Made by a program: the position numbers and the translations under genes. 64,000 nucleotides of DNA from Pyrenophora tritici-repentis (lineage: Eukaryota > Ascomycota > Dothideomycetes > Pleosporales > Pleosporaceae), in NCBI RefSeq assembly GCF_003171515.1, contig NC_089397.1:1240001-1304000 (forward strand), given 5' to 3'. Under the pieces are notes generated by a model, which worked only from the letters and a program-made list of their open reading frames with translations, did no database searches and was not told the origin of the DNA. Below are positions 31,001-44,292 of the stretch, in pieces; within the stretch, counting starts at the first letter, position 1; every line of letters begins with the position of its first letter.

Positions 31001-34000
31001 AAAAGGGAAGAAGTAGATTTTGTACTTGTCTTGCCAAAACAACAACATTAATAAAGCACACAGGAAGAGAAGAAGCCATTCATACTATTTTCATGTTCTT
31101 AATACCCTGAACTTTTAGAAATATCCGAGGAAAGGAGGCAGAGAACGATTGTATGCGCGTCTCCTGGATCCCACACCTCCATGTATCGCTTCACTTCAAT
31201 GTTCGTAATGTAGGAAAGACTCGGAAACCCTTTATTTTTGGAGAGGTAGAGTAATTGGAAAAGAGAAAAAGAGACACGGAGAATATTGTTATGCACGCAA
31301 ACTTTTGATGCTAGAGTTTTCGGGAACATTTGTGAATCACAAAGCAGAGAGAGGGTAGAGAGGCAGGAGATGTTTATATTTCGACAACCAGGTCCGTGCA
31401 CGTCTCCCCAAGACCTAGATAGCAGAGAGAGAAAGAGGAAGGCGCAAGGTCTACGCCCGGCGTTTCAAGCACATGAATGCGCGCCGAGACTTATTTTTTG
31501 GACGCGTAGTTTTCGCCACCACACATGCAACCATCACTTCGTCCGTTTTCTTCTCGCTATGATCTTCGAGCAACACGCCGGAAAGCGCAGAAGCCATTGG
31601 GGCAGCCAGCTGTGATTTAGAGCATTCAACAGTGCAGATATTTTTTCTCGATTCTCTCAGACTCATGGAGGGAGATGTAGGAAGATTTAATTCGCAAAGG
31701 AGAAAGGGCAGAAGCTACATTCCAATGCGACCTGTGATTTTTTAGTAAGAAGAATATTACAGAAAGTTTGTGTGTGTAAGAAGCAAAGGAGAAAGGCAGG
31801 GGGAAGGACTTTATATCTCCGCGTTCACCGTCCCCTAGCATACATGCTAGTAGTATTGAAGCAGGAGTCTTGCCCCTAGACAATTTTCGCCAAAGCAGAC
31901 ACACCTAGTCATGCTCCTCGACTTTCCTCTTTTCAGAAACTTGTATCGTACATAATTCATTCCTCCGGAGGAGCATAAACGCATGGCCCAGTGATGTGAT
32001 GGTTTTCAAGTCCGGCACCTCCAACACATGTATTTTTCGTCAAGAGAATTTCAGAGCCCCGGACATGCCGTGAGGTGTATATGGTTTTAAAAAAACCAGA
32101 CATTTGTAGATCATGTTCCTCATTTTACAAGAGTGCCAAACGATACATTGTATTCAGTTTCGAGTGCAGAGAAGAAAGGCCCACATATCATGTTTTTCGC
32201 GTCACTTTTAGTGTTCGAAACCAGAAAGAGAAAGAGTAGTATATTTTTAATTCCTTGGAAAACAAGGAGGAACCATGTCACGTAGTGCTAGCGTTTTTAG
32301 GACAAGAAGGAAAGCAACACACATGTAGTTGTCGACACGCAATTTAGGTAATGTCCCCTTTAATTGGAACTGATAGGGTGAGAAAGAAGAAGAAGAAGGA
32401 GAACATAAGAAGAGAGGAGTTTACATACCGCTCTCAGGCCCTGATATTGCGCTAGCCCAGAATGGGTAAAAACTTTGATAGTTGGGTAAAGAAGTCGTGG
32501 TACGCACATCTTCTTCCTCATCCAGAGTTTTCAGAACCACATTCACATGCAATGTGATAAACAGGATTTCAAGATCTGCACATCCTGGTATCATCTCGTA
32601 ATCTTGGTCGCTCGGCACAGCACACATCCATCAATCCTTCATAGGTATGTTTCGAAAACCAACAACAAACGCCTTTACCACGTCGTCGTTTCAAAAACCA
32701 CACATCATTATGTTTTGGTTGTAGTTTTAGTCGCTCAACACAGCACACAGCACTCAGACATTCCACTGCTGAAGGTAAGGGTTCAGGAAAAAAGAACAGG
32801 ACATGTATCGTATACAAGCTTAATTTTGAAAACCACACATACACACTATCTTTATCCATTTAATTTCTCAAAAAGACCGCCATACCATCGAGCATTGCAG
32901 TACCGGTTTTAGAATGAAGCAGAGGAGTATAAGAAGTAAGAAAGAAAGAAAACAACCACAGCGGCAGAAGATTCTACACCCTAGCCTCTATCCTCGGCCA
33001 GCAGCACATTTCATGCTTGCAATCGTGATTTTAGAAAAGTGCCGCCATGCAGGTGACATATCTGGTATTTTTCTAGAAAACAAAACTTTTCAGTGAACAA
33101 GTCCGGGGGAGAAGCGGACCAGAGACATCAGCTTGTCTCGAAAATTATTTAGCTCATCAGATGTCTCCATGACTTTTTTCAATCTAAGCAAAAAGGGAGA
33201 GGGTAGAAACCTCTAGAAGAGCACGCAGAGTTTTCAGAGAGAACCATACTTCGATTTTTTGTCTATTTTTTTCTATTTTTGGGGAAATGTTTTATTAAGA
33301 GTAAAAGAATAGAAGGGAAGATAAGAAAGAGGGAAAGGGGGGGTTTATATACACACCCTCGCGCCAAGGTTCCATGCATTTTCTGTGGAGCCATTTGTGT
33401 GTGGACTCCGCGCCATTCTCATAGTGAAATGTGAGAGAGTATTTTGGTATAGCCATGATTGTTTCTGAAATGCGTTTTTATTTGAAATAAGGGGAGAAGA
33501 TGTAAATATCACGTTGACCCCCGCGGCCTCCACATATCGAGTCTTGGTACCAAACTTTTAATCCGCCGCATGTGCGAAGTCTGAGCTCGTTTTAGTGAAT
33601 CAGCAAAAGTCCCAAAGAACACACCATGTTTCAATTGTCTGTCATATTAGGTACGCGGGGGGGGGGGGGTTTGGCAAACTTTAGAATGTGAAAAATAGAA
33701 TACAAGGAAGAGGAGAGAAGAGGAATAGAGAACTTGAAGGAAGATTTTATACCCCAGTGCAAGTACCAGCACCACACTCGCATATATGGTATTGCTGTTG
33801 CAGTTTTAAACTCCACCCCTGGAGACTCAGGTACAGGAACCTAGCCCAGCTCCAAGCCATCCAGCTTGACATTGGGTATTTTAGAAAACATCATCTCCTT
33901 TAGTCCTTCTTTTTAATCCCAAAAAGTCCACAGACCCCTCCCTAAAAGAGGCAAGCCTCAGAGAAAGCAGAACATAGCTTCATCTCCAGCCATTTTCGAC

Positions 34001-34300
34001 CCCAACATTATACCATATGTTTCTATTATTTTAACACCCCAGAACACTTCTCAGGACATCAACGCTTCTTCTATCTATTTTTATAAGAACAAGGTAAGAA
34101 ACTAGGAAAGGTAGTTCCACACACGCATCGATCGAATGGCTCAGTTTTTCTTCTAAGGAAAGCCGGGCAGGCAGGCACAGAGAACATGAGGGACTTGATC
34201 TTAGTTTCTGAAAAAGCGGAAAAAGCTTTATATGATAGATGAAGTAAGAGAGAAGGAGAAACAGAAGAGAGGAGAGGTATTTATACACATAGGCTGGGAG
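28021..34300 (+). repeat. Degenerate ~175 bp tandem repeat (type 2, TATA-satellite)
   Basis: Each unit has a 30-45 base GA-rich tract, often starting GGTAAGA or GGTGAGA, ending in a TTTATATA-like box; then a short GC-rich block, CTCATG or CTCCATG, a GTTTTTAG-like run and a second purine block. Boxes lie near 28143, (28286), 28503, 28681, 28861, 29060, 29205, 29387, 29537, 29692, 29871, 30056, 30231, 30412, 30598 and 30772, a mean spacing of about 175. Further right they become sparse (31372, 31810, 32420, 33344, 33745, 34280). The plus strand is purine-rich for several kb. No gene, RNA gene or transposon domain is visible. Confidence 0.65.
32606..32750. repeat. Local direct repeat with GTCGCTC-ACACAGCACACA core
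   Basis: GGTCGCTCGGCACAGCACAC near 32606 and AGTCGCTCAACACAGCACAC near 32729 are two copies about 123 bases apart inside the satellite block. They look like a further local duplication. Confidence 0.5.
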
Positions 34301-34589
34301 ATGTGCACGTGCGATAGCCGCAGCTAGTCACGTGATATCTCGCACAGCTATACTCACATCGCGATTTTGAAACTCGAGTGTATCATCTCCAAATCGCTAA
34401 AAAATCATTGTAATGTTTTGTAATCAAGGTTATCTCGTATCATAGGGAAGTCACGTACCACTACCTCAATACCTCGCCCGCTAGAAAAGTCCGTCTAAAC
34501 CCGTGCACAAAGCCGCATCAGCCCACTCAATTCAGACTTTTGTACACACATACGCCGCCGAACCCTCCTAACCATCGCTCCTCGCACAA
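34301..34589. other. Spacer between the satellite block and the next gene
   Basis: 3' flank of the zinc-ribbon/RS-like gene. Contains CACGTG-like and AT-rich sequence but no repeat unit or gene that I can support. Confidence 0.4.
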
Positions 34590-37073
34590 TCAAACATCCC
34601 TCCACTTCCTCGCAGACACCCTCTCCCCTCCACTCATCCTCTGCCCCTGCCCCATATGCCTATACTCCCTGCCAAGCCCACCCCTGTCGCTGCCTTGATC
34701 GATCATCCTAACTGTCTTTCTTTCTTCAACAAAGGTAGCAGGCTTGCCGTGTTCATCGATGCCCCTCCAGCTGCGTACTTCGGTAATTTCTTCAGAATGC
34801 TCACTGTCAGAGTCTGTGTGGTCTTCTTCCTCTTTTAGGTGGAGAGGTGGCGGTGTGAGGGATCGCATACGTTCCATGGCTCGGGGGCGGGAGATGTGAC
34901 GGTAAAGAGGCCTTGGTGTACGATTTGGTGACGGAAGAGGGCGAGGTGTGCGTCGGGGTGGCGGTGGGGAGGTGTGACGAACGTGGACTTGTTCAAATCG
35001 CCTCGGGGGTGGAGACACGGAGATGCGACGCTGACGATCGATTCGAATTTCATCTTCATACTCCCTTCGCGGTGATCGTGATGTGTCCCGGATGTGCATT
35101 CTCTCAAAGTCCTGGGCTAGTGGAACAGACACAGCTCCATCCACAACTCGATGTCGAGAGTACTCTCGGTAGTGCTCATGATTACTGCCGCTTCCCACTC
35201 GATCGTCTGCGTAGCGCGGCCTACCCCTTGGGTCATGCACTTGCTCGCCTTCCGTCCTTCTACCTCCAAAGCGCACTTGCGGCCCTCCGGTTTCCACATG
35301 CATGCTTTGCTGGCTATCGCGCAGGCTGTCCCTTCGCCGATACGATGTCTCATGATCTATACTAGCCGACTTCAGTATACTGCGACTAGGCGACTGCAGG
35401 CGGTGACGCGGCATGGGTTCGGTATTGTCAGAAGACTCATCCGATGCCCTGGGAAGTGCACGTGGATCTGGAATGACTGGCCGGTATCCCCGAGGGTGTG
35501 ACCTAAGACGAGCTTCCGCCTCGTCGCTTCGACGTTCTTCGCGGTAACTAACACGAGCTGGAGATACGCTGTGAACCCTCCGTACACGTTCTTCCGACTC
35601 ACTCTGATACACGACACTTGTACGTCTGGCTTGAGGCGGAGGAGACGGACTGAGCTCGATGATCCGAGAGCTCTCGCGACGCGGTGGGCTTCTCTCGACC
35701 TTCCTGAACGAGTGAGTACGGACAATGTCTGGTGGAGGCCATACCTCGTCCGATCTCGTGGCACGACGGGGAAGTGGCTCAGGTGGTGCCGGAAACACTT
35801 CGTCTGATTTTGTGGATCTTGTGCGCACGATATCTGGTGGGGGCCAGACTTCGCCAGCATACCTTGCAGAGGGCCGTGGACTCAAAGAAGACGTTTGGAT
35901 CACCTTCTCAGTCCTGAACTCCTGCTCTGGTTGCTGCAGCACCCCCAAACCCATACGTCCATGACTGGACTCTCGCCTCACAACGCGCGGACGGCTAGGT
36001 GAGTACCGCATAACGTAGATCTCTTCTCTGCTCCGCCGCCTACCCCTGCGCTCGCTGCGGTCAATGTCGACATGAGGAGGCACGCTAGGCCAGTCACAAG
36101 GCTCGTCCGCCGAACATTTCCGGATACGTGTGTACTTGCTACTCGAACGGTATGAGCCCTTAAGCTTCTTCTTACAGCGTCGACAAAAAGATAGTATCAA
36201 CGGCTTCCCTGGTACTACGGGATTGTTCCGATGGTAGCCCGCAGATCGCATTTGGCCACAATGACTGCAGGTGTGACAGAGCATAACTGGCACAGCTAAT
36301 TCTTCAAGCTGTGGCTGTGGAGCGTGAGCGTTTTGCGGTTGTCCATACTGTTCATAGTGGTACTGCTCGCTTGTCTGCCTTGACCTTGACTTTACAACCT
36401 CTTGGTGGGTGTTGTGCGATGACGGAACAAGAGCGCTCGTATGAGTACTACGCTGCCTCTCCATGGCCGCGTTAGGACCTCCGTATTGCCAGCCAGCGTT
36501 GTGTCCTTGTGGGGGCGGAAATTGCGCGTTGTAGCCACCTGGTACTTGGCCGTATCCTGGGTAGCCTCCTTGTGGTGGCACCTGTTGTTGACCTTGCTGC
36601 TGTGTCTGTGGCTCACCGAGCGGCGGCGGACGCTGTTGAATGCCGTTTGCACCGTACGCGCCTTGACCGTACCCAGCCTGATTGTATCCGCCCTGATAGC
36701 CCGAGAACGAAGCAACAGAAGATCCCGCGGCTGGAGGAGGTGTCGGCGCCGCAGGAGGAATCCCGAGTCCTGGAAATTGCTATGATATATGTAAGCTGCG
36801 ATAAACACTGCAACTGCTGCATCAAATGTGAAGCCGAAAGGCGAAAGGTAAGCGGTACTTATGTACTTCTGCATTTCATCGTTAGCGATGTGAATGTTTC
36901 AGACCCCGATTGCGCACTCACACATTATAGAGATGCTGATTGCCTGGCTGGGCGAAAGAGCCCGGGTACTGAGGTATTGGCTGGCCCTGGCTTTGACTTT
37001 GCGCGCCGTTGCCTCCAGTGCGGCTCATGTACGCCTGAAAGGCCCTTGATTGCTCTTCATTTGCCATTGCCAT
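34590..37073 (-). CDS. Zinc-ribbon, Arg/Ser-rich protein of unknown function
   Basis: Two exons on the minus strand, 37073-36924 and 36779-34590, with a 144 bp intron (GTGTGA...TAG); 2,340 coding bases, 779 residues. The N-terminal ~200 residues are low-complexity, rich in Gln, Gly, Pro and Tyr (YGQPQ, GYPGYG types), like prion-like or RNA-binding proteins. At about residues 217-256 lies a Cys motif, CHTCSHCGQMRSAGYHR ... FCRRCKKK, two CxxC-type pairs that should bind one zinc. The rest is disordered, with many Arg, Ser and Pro and repeated EVWPPPDIVRT-type segments (at least three near residues 365-410). A nuclear or condensate role is inference. The zinc segment and its RS-like tail recur in Pezizomycotina as an uncharacterised protein, as I recall. 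The intron model keeps the frame. Confidence 0.75.
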
Positions 37074-37498
37074 TGTGGAGGTTGTGGTAGTAGGTGCGAG
37101 CGTGCGACTTGAGGCCCAAGGAAAGGTCGGGGGGCAGTCCTAGTCGTGGAAGCCACGGCGGCCCTAGGAACAGAAAGCGCAACGAGGTGCGAAGAGAGGG
37201 AGCAATGGACGGAAATATCGGGTCAAGAGAGCGAAATGCAGAGGAGTTCGGCGCATGAGCATTGATTTTGCGGTCTAAGGAAACGCAAAGTGAAAGACGA
37301 TACGATACCTACCACTACGTCCCCACCATACTCGACCAATCCGAATAGTCTCTCACCGCATCTCACCGCGCATCCTACAATAGGAATCACATGTTTTTAT
37401 TGTTCCCTTAACGGCCGCCCGCGAACTACGCCCAATACGGCTTAATTTTAATACAGATGCTAGAACTCTCCATCAAGATTATTGCAAACTCAGGGTAT
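37074..37498. promoter_or_regulatory. Promoter of the zinc-ribbon gene and 3' end of STT3
   Basis: 425 bp between two tandem minus-strand genes. It must contain the terminator of STT3 and the promoter of the downstream gene. No specific site recognised. Confidence 0.4.
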
Positions 37499-39934
37499 CT
37501 ACTCCACTCTTAGCACCCTGGGACCCTTCCTCTTAGTGGAGCGCTTCTTCTTGTGACCCTTGTCAAACGACACAGCGCTTTGGTGGTCGCGACCAAAGTT
37601 GTCAAGATCCTTGACCTTGTAGATCCTAATGATCCAGTTCTCGCTAGTAAAGGCCTCCTCGATGGTGCTGAGCTCAGGACCTTGGGCAGGGAGGCGCGAA
37701 TTACGGACACGGTCTTGCGCTTGTCCGGCGGGGAACAATGCATTGTAGTTGTAGTACGACATTTTGTACCTATAAATTCGTTAGCATGTGCGAAAACTCG
37801 CTTTACACCAAATCACTTACATCAAGCTGTTCTTCATGGTCGGGGTGGCCTCGTCATCGACGCGGTACTCGCCACGGGAAGTAAAGAAGCTGCGCTCCTG
37901 AACCTCGTCAGGCCAGATACCCTCGGCAATCCTGACCATCCAGAGGAACTTGTTGATATCGTCTCCAGAGTAGCCGAGAAGACCACCAAAGACGACGAGG
38001 ACGTAATCGACTTCGTGCTGGCGCATGATCGGGTAGCTGACTTCCTCCCTGGAGCTCATTGCCTTACCAACAGTAGCGATATGCGTGTTGTTCCAGGTGT
38101 TGTTGTCGACAAGAGTTGGGCGGTCGGCCATACCACCAATCTGGTAACCGTAATCCCACCAAGACATGATCTTGGCGTCCTGGGGCGTGTTCTGTCTGAG
38201 CCAGTAGTATGCCTCACGGTAGTCATCAATGATGTGCTGGCTGCCATCGGGAAGCCTGGATGCAAGCACAACCGAGGGCGAAGAGTAAGCGTTGGAGGTG
38301 ACCCAAGTGCAGTGAAGAACAAAAAGGATGAGGTAGATGGCAGAAGCACCGGCGACGGTAACCTTGGAGGCGTACGAGTAGATACCAACAAGTGGGTTGC
38401 GCATCGACCGGAGACCATCAGGGATTACTGCCGCAGCAGCAACTGAAGCAGCATCGGCACTTCCATTCTCAGTCGCAGGCTTGGGCGACTTGATCTCCAG
38501 ATATGTATCCAAGATCTGTGAGAAGGCAATCGCAGACGCAACGCAGACGATGGGAGTCAGAGTGAGCATGAGACGGACCATGACACCAGCGAAGTAACTG
38601 GCAAGCACAGCGTAGATGACAATGAAGACCTGCTCGTCGGTCAAAGTGCGGAAGCACAGGTAGACACCCGCAGGAAAGAGCCAGATCATCATGTTGAGAT
38701 CGAAAAAGAACGCAGGCCATGCGGTAGGCTGATGTTCAGAGACGGACGCGATGATGGGAATGTGAATCTTGGCGTATCCAGTGTCCCAGAGCGAGTAGAA
38801 ACGACCAGTCCAGGGCGCAATGACACCAGTTATAGTGAGAAGCACAAGTCCTCCGAAACCGATGACGAACACACTGAGGACCAGAGCGCGGAGGAGAGTC
38901 TGAAACTGTTTGCCAGGGAGCTGTGCACGGACCCAGTCGACAAATGCGACGAGCTGGAGAAGACCGAAGACACCAAGTGCGGACATGTGCTCGCTACTGC
39001 GGATAGGCAGGAAACCAACGAAGGGAATCTGCATACTCGCAAGCGTGCCAAGCGCATACCACGAAGTGTAGCTGACATACAACCTGGGGCTGTAGCGTCC
39101 CATGCAAATCAAGACGAAAGCGTGCAGAGGCAACAAGTTCGTAATGAAGACGTATCCACCCCATGCTGACACCATGTATCCGTAGAACAGCGCAGCCATT
39201 GCGCCCCAAAACATGGATCCAAGCTTAACCGCCTTGATCCAGAGGAAAAAGGTAAAGACAAGCAGGAAGATGGCAATGGCCTCGTTATCGTAACTTCCCG
39301 CCACCGATCGCGAGATGTAACCGGGCGTGATACCCATGAAGGCTGCGGCGAGCAGACCAGCCGAAGGCGAGGTGACCATCTCATTGGTAAGGAGGTATGT
39401 CGCAAATGCAGTCAGGCCGGAGAATGCCGGGGCGAGGAGGACACAAATATTACGGATATCGACTGGGAGGGCGAGAGCGCGGAGGAGATGGTAGATGACA
39501 CCGCTGGTGACCATTAATCCGGGGTAGAGAGTACCACCAGTAACTCGTCCGAGAGGATGCCATGTTCCTGTACAGCCATATCAGTCAATTGCGTGCCCTA
39601 ATGTCTCTACATAGAATATGACATGTGCGGCTGAGGGACATACGGTCATCGAACCAGTCCCAGAAACTGTAAAAGCCATTCTGTACGAGGTATTTCGTTG
39701 CTCGGAAGTTGAACCATGGATCGACTACAAACTCATGTCAGTCAATTGCTCTTTCATGACTGGATTGGTGTACTAACACTCGTGGATAATACTCTCGAAC
39801 CGAATTACAGAGAACAGGCGGCTGCTCACTGCAGCACCCGCAATGAGGCACAGGATAATAACTCGGAGTAGGCCACGGGTGTTGCGGCCAGTCGCCTGCT
39901 TGAGGAACTGCCCGTCATCTGCGGCGACAGCCAT
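37499..39934 (-). CDS. STT3: Oligosaccharyltransferase catalytic subunit STT3
   Basis: Four exons on the minus strand: 39934-39778, 39724-39644, 39567-37821 and 37769-37499; introns 53, 76 and 51 bp. The CDS is 2,256 bases, 751 residues, the usual fungal size. This multispanning ER membrane protein transfers the Glc3Man9GlcNAc2 glycan from dolichol to Asn in nascent chains. The first exon junction rebuilds [13 protein letters not shown] with the catalytic Asp of the first luminal loop; later come [10 protein letters not shown] (SVSE motif, about residue 350), WWDYGYQ (about 547), the acceptor-sequon pocket, and [10 protein letters not shown] just after it. The last exon gives a luminal domain ending in a Lys/Arg-rich tail. 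All key motifs are present and the gene looks functional. Confidence 0.97.
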
Positions 39935-40251
39935 GTTTGCAGGGAATTGGGGTAAAAGTAGGAAATGGTGTTGCTCAGGCCGCGTCAACAGCTATAGTTC
40001 ATGAGCACACGTTTCCAACTCCGCGCCTCGGCATTTGGTTTCGCCGACACGCTGTATCCCTGCAACGTCATCACCCCTTCTTGTCTTTCTGTCATCGACA
40101 CGATTCATTTCAAACATCACTTTTCACTAGAACTCATGGAAGAAACCTAAGGGCGGTGCTTTGGCTAGTATAATGTGCGCATGTACGTCGCACGATATGT
40201 AGGGTAGTTTGATCCAACCACCACAAACATATCTTCCCGACCATCTACATT
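39935..40251. promoter_or_regulatory. STT3 promoter region
   Basis: 317 bp between the STT3 start and the 3' end of the next minus-strand gene. No specific site recognised. Confidence 0.4.
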
Positions 40252-42988
40252 TCACTGATAGAGATACATGTTGCTTGTCTGTTCAACACTGCATTCATTG
40301 CATACCGGGTGATCGCAGTTGAGGCATTGAACATCCATATTGCCACAGGGATTTTTGCACTTGCACTACGATCGTTAGTACTAGCGGTATAATCCTGGTG
40401 TGGGTATCTTACACAATAGTGAATTCTGGGGGCCCTTTGCGTGCGCTTGGCGGGTCGTGAAGAGATTGCAGTATCTCCCGGGGCGGAACGTTTTCGACTA
40501 TTGATCTGGATGGTCTCCGGTAGTAATGATGGATCAACAAATGTTGGTATCGAGCTCTCAGGCACAACTTCTGGTGGTGGTGGAGTCATCGGTACATCGT
40601 CGTCCACCTCGCCGATAGCATCCATTTCACTGCTCTTTTCTCTATCGTCCTCGTCGTCGTAGAAGTACCGGTCCATCTCTTTGGACAGCTCCTTCTTGGA
40701 TTTGTTCTCCTCTGCACAGATCCATTCATCAATACTCTGGTGTTGCTTCTCGAAATGATTCGCAATGTGATCGAACCGCTCATCCCATGCAGCGTTGCGC
40801 TTAGCCTTGAGCTCAACAACCATCCGGCAGAAGCCACACCAGAACGAGCCTTGGCAGTTTTTGCCGATCCTACTCTTCTTGACAAGCTCTTCAACGCCAA
40901 CAGACGATACCTTGTGTTGTTGATCAAGGTGGTCTCTAAAAGCCGTTTCTCTGTGTAGATGCACACAGCAAATATCGCCAGATGGTAGTATCTGCGCACA
41001 GCGGAATGCTTCGAGCTGAAAGTGTTGGCTGTTCTCATGACGCTTCCAATCCGACTTTGCGCCGAAGCGCTTATGGCACTTGGGGTATGTGCAACCAAAT
41101 GGTTTTTTGTGCCGCTTCATGTGTTTGCGAAGATCGCAGTCGCGAAGCGCACGAAAATCGCATTCTTCATATTCACAGAACTTCGGGTTGGACATGAACC
41201 CTCTGTTTGATCGACGTTGTACTGTATTGACTGAACCGGGACTGCTTTTAATGAGCCTCGAGATGAACTGTGTCGCTTTCAGGGCATCGCTCTTAGAAAG
41301 GATGGCACCATTCCCATCAGCCTGGCCCGGTTCTGCTTGTCCTGGAGGCTGTTCATCCCACTTCGGTGAATCGGTTGCTTTGTGAAGTATGTTTAGGATG
41401 AAGCGTTCAAGATCTACAGGATTAGAGGGGGAAGATATAGCCTCAGAAAACTTGGATAGTGCTGATCTTTGTTGCTCAGCCTTGGTCTGTGGTGCATTAG
41501 ACAACGGAGTTTCCGCTTTGGACGTAGCTGGCGAAAGCATATCTTGGCAACTCTCCATATTCGTGGCTATTGGTATTGGTAGATGACCTTGTGACGGTTG
41601 CATATTTGACCCTGCAGCGCGATGCTGAGAATGCGGCGATCCTGGGCGTAATTCTGTATAGCCATTGTTGGTTGCAAAAGCGGGTCTGCTGAAGTCTCGA
41701 CTAGTGGGACATTTGGTGCTTGCAAGATCTTGGCTCTGGTCAAAGATAGGCCAGGGTCTATCCTCTTGCTCAGTCAAGTCTAGCATGGGCATAGAGTCGA
41801 TGGAAGGGCTGGCCGAGAAAGACTTCTCCATCCCAGTGACGGCAAAGCTAGTATCCATGGGCGCTACTGTAGCCTCCTCACTCATGGAAGGCATGGCTTC
41901 TTTTGGATAGCATGTTGACCTGATGATATCAGCTCGCGCTCCGAATCCAAGCATACATAATTACCTGGTGATCAAATCCATTGTGTTTTCTTTCGGGTGC
42001 ATTCGCTCGACATGTTGCTTGAAGTTGTCCAGACGCGGCCATACCTTTTCTTTATTCCGGCAGTCATCAGCAGCACATCGATAAGACTTCTTGTTGATAT
42101 TCTGCCGATGAACTGTTGACTTGTGTCTATCAAGGTCGTTTGTCGTGGCAAAGCCATCCGTTCTCTTGCAGCCAGATACGTCACATTTGTAAGGCTTCGT
42201 GTGCTTGAGCTCATGCTTGCTGTGGTGGCGTATCAGCATTGGTCTGTGCTATTGGTATTGATGTTGCCAACGCACTTGTACTCCGAATTGCACTTGAGTA
42301 TCTCTGGACAATATGGACACTTTATGTTCTTAGATCTGCTACTGCGGATACTGATGCGAGATCCCTGGTCCGAAGGTAACCGTAATCTTCCAGAGGTCTC
42401 AGATCCAACGTTCATGCTAACAAGCTGCTCGATGAAGGGTGCCGCTAACTCAGATTTCGGACGCCCGGTTTGATTACTAAGAACAGATTGGGTTATATGA
42501 GAAGAATAGCCCTCATCAGAACGCTGGACTTGACTGTCAACATCAGACGCTGGCCGACGATGATCTCGATAACTTATGTTAGACTGATGAGATGGAAACC
42601 GCGCCTTGTTTGTGTTAGAGCCTCGACGGTTCAAGGTGTTCCATGATTCATCGTTCATCAGGTCATAGCCGTAAGGTGACAGCAGAGAAGTGTCGCTCCC
42701 CACGCCAAATTTGGGGCCATTTTCCATGGGCGATACGTTTCCTTGAAGATATTCCACATGATTGGATAATGCTGAATTTGTTGCGGCCCTTGGGTTGGCA
42801 ACAGAACCGACCCTACTCCGTGCATGATGCCTTCGATCTTGCAGGTTTTGTGCCTGTGGTAATGGCAGCCAGTGCTGCGTTTGTTGTACAGCATTCATAG
42901 GCAGTTGTGGCGCTTGGTTCTGATATGGATACTGATCGATAGTAATGAAGGGCTGCTGATAGCCCCGACTTAGGTTGTGTTGCGACAT
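40252..42988 (-). CDS. C2H2 zinc-finger protein with a Cys-rich C-terminus
   Basis: Four exons on the minus strand: 42988-42276, 42219-41965, 41919-40413 and 40365-40252; introns 56, 45 and 47 bp; 2,589 coding bases, 862 residues. The first ~210 residues are Gln/Asn/Ser-rich and disordered. A first finger group crosses exon 1 and 2 (CPYCPEIL ... HELKHTKPYKCDVSGC ... DLDRHKSTVH ... FKQHVERMH). A second group near residues 570-640 has CEYEECDFRALRDCDLRKH, FGCTYPKCHKRFGAKSDWKRH and FRCAQILPSGDICCVHLHRE. The last small exon must be spliced into another frame; it then gives CCKCKNPCGNMDVQCLNCDH and ends with VEQTSNMYLYQ, a Cys-rich tail likely to bind zinc. It is probably a nuclear DNA-binding regulator; the target is unknown. 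The same finger type occurs in two other genes of this window. Confidence 0.85.
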
Positions 42989-44292
42989 GTTCGCTACCGC
43001 GGGTCAGCATGTTCCAGAGCGCAAGGCATCAGCGTGCCTACAAACATTACCGCCAATTGCCTTGTAAAATACTGAGTCATCTCTCGATGAATATGAGGGC
43101 AAGTGTGAAATATCCGCCTGTAAAACACATGGAGAAATCAACATACCTCTGTTCCGATGTTCGGACTGTTACACTAGCGTCAGGCCTGCTAAAGGCACAT
43201 AAGAGTGCAAACCGTCCCAGCAGAAGAGAAGGCGCTCAGGCATGCATTAGTATAAATCCCGTTGCAGCACACCGCCTCAGCTGACGACCTATATGATGCA
43301 ATAATCACTTGGTGCCTGTAAGTCCTTCGTTTGGTCCCACGCGCACGGGCTCGTCGGTGTGAGGATAGACGAAGGCTTAGAGAACACTGTGCCATTACCT
43401 CATCGCTTGGCCTCGCTCATGGTGGGACACATTTGGACAAATCTCAGATGGTTGAGGCTATATTAAAAAAAAAGAAGGGGTATGACCAGGACGCAGCTTG
43501 ACTGCTGTGGCCATGGCAGTACCATCTGCCCAACGTGGCACGATGATGATGCAGGTTCGTATGCGGGCGGCCTCCGGACTGACACTTTAAACCAGGCAAC
43601 CGTTGCCCTTTTCGCCCTTCTCCTGCCTTTTGCAGCATGATCCGTGCCAAGCTTGCGCTACTTGCCTTCTAGACGAGTTGCAGACGGAGGACCTCGTCGC
43701 AGGAGGCTGTGCTGCGTGGTCCTCCAGCTGCACAGCCAATCATTTGGCTAGAAATCATGGTGCTTCACCGGCGGCGCGAACTTGCGTGCCGTGCTGATGC
43801 ATGGGACCAAGGCACGGATAATGGATAAGATCTGCTAGGTTGGTTGCGATGTCTAGAGATGGAGGACTATTTTCCAAGGTTGCTGCACATGTGGCCAGTG
43901 CATCACACAATTGAGTAGTCGCGTTTGTCATCGAGATCGGGCGCATCCACATCGCAAATCAGGAACACATAAATTCGCTAGTATTTGGTCACACAGCAGA
44001 TGAGAGAACCACTATTATGCAATTGATGCGATTGTTGTGCTAATGTCTATAACATGATGCAAGACCATGGCGCTAGTGAATGCTATAAAGCAGCCAGCCG
44101 GTAAGCGAAAGTCGGCCTCTCCAAGGCGTCTAAACCAGATGCGCCTCGTAAACATGAAATCATCTGCCCATGCGCAAGTGGATATCGTACGAAAGAATTA
44201 CCAAAAGAAAACCAAATTGTATACCATAACCACCTAGTACGCCCTTGATGCAATTCGAACCAACGAACAATTCCACCCATCGTCACCCCTCT
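42989..44292. other. Intergenic region, no gene seen
   Basis: 1.3 kb holding the promoter of the four-exon C2H2 gene and the 3' end of the larger one. Short open frames only; no tRNA or repeat recognised. Confidence 0.5.

Noticed and set aside
26728..34300. Explaining the whole block as RIP-mutated transposon
   Set aside because: No transposon domain or terminal repeat is visible, and motif order with regular 150-185 bp spacing is not a product of RIP. RIP indices were not computed, so a contribution of RIP is not excluded.
44221..44290. Minus-strand GGTTCGAATTGC resembling a tRNA B box
   Set aside because: No cloverleaf can be drawn around it and no matching A box is at the right distance.
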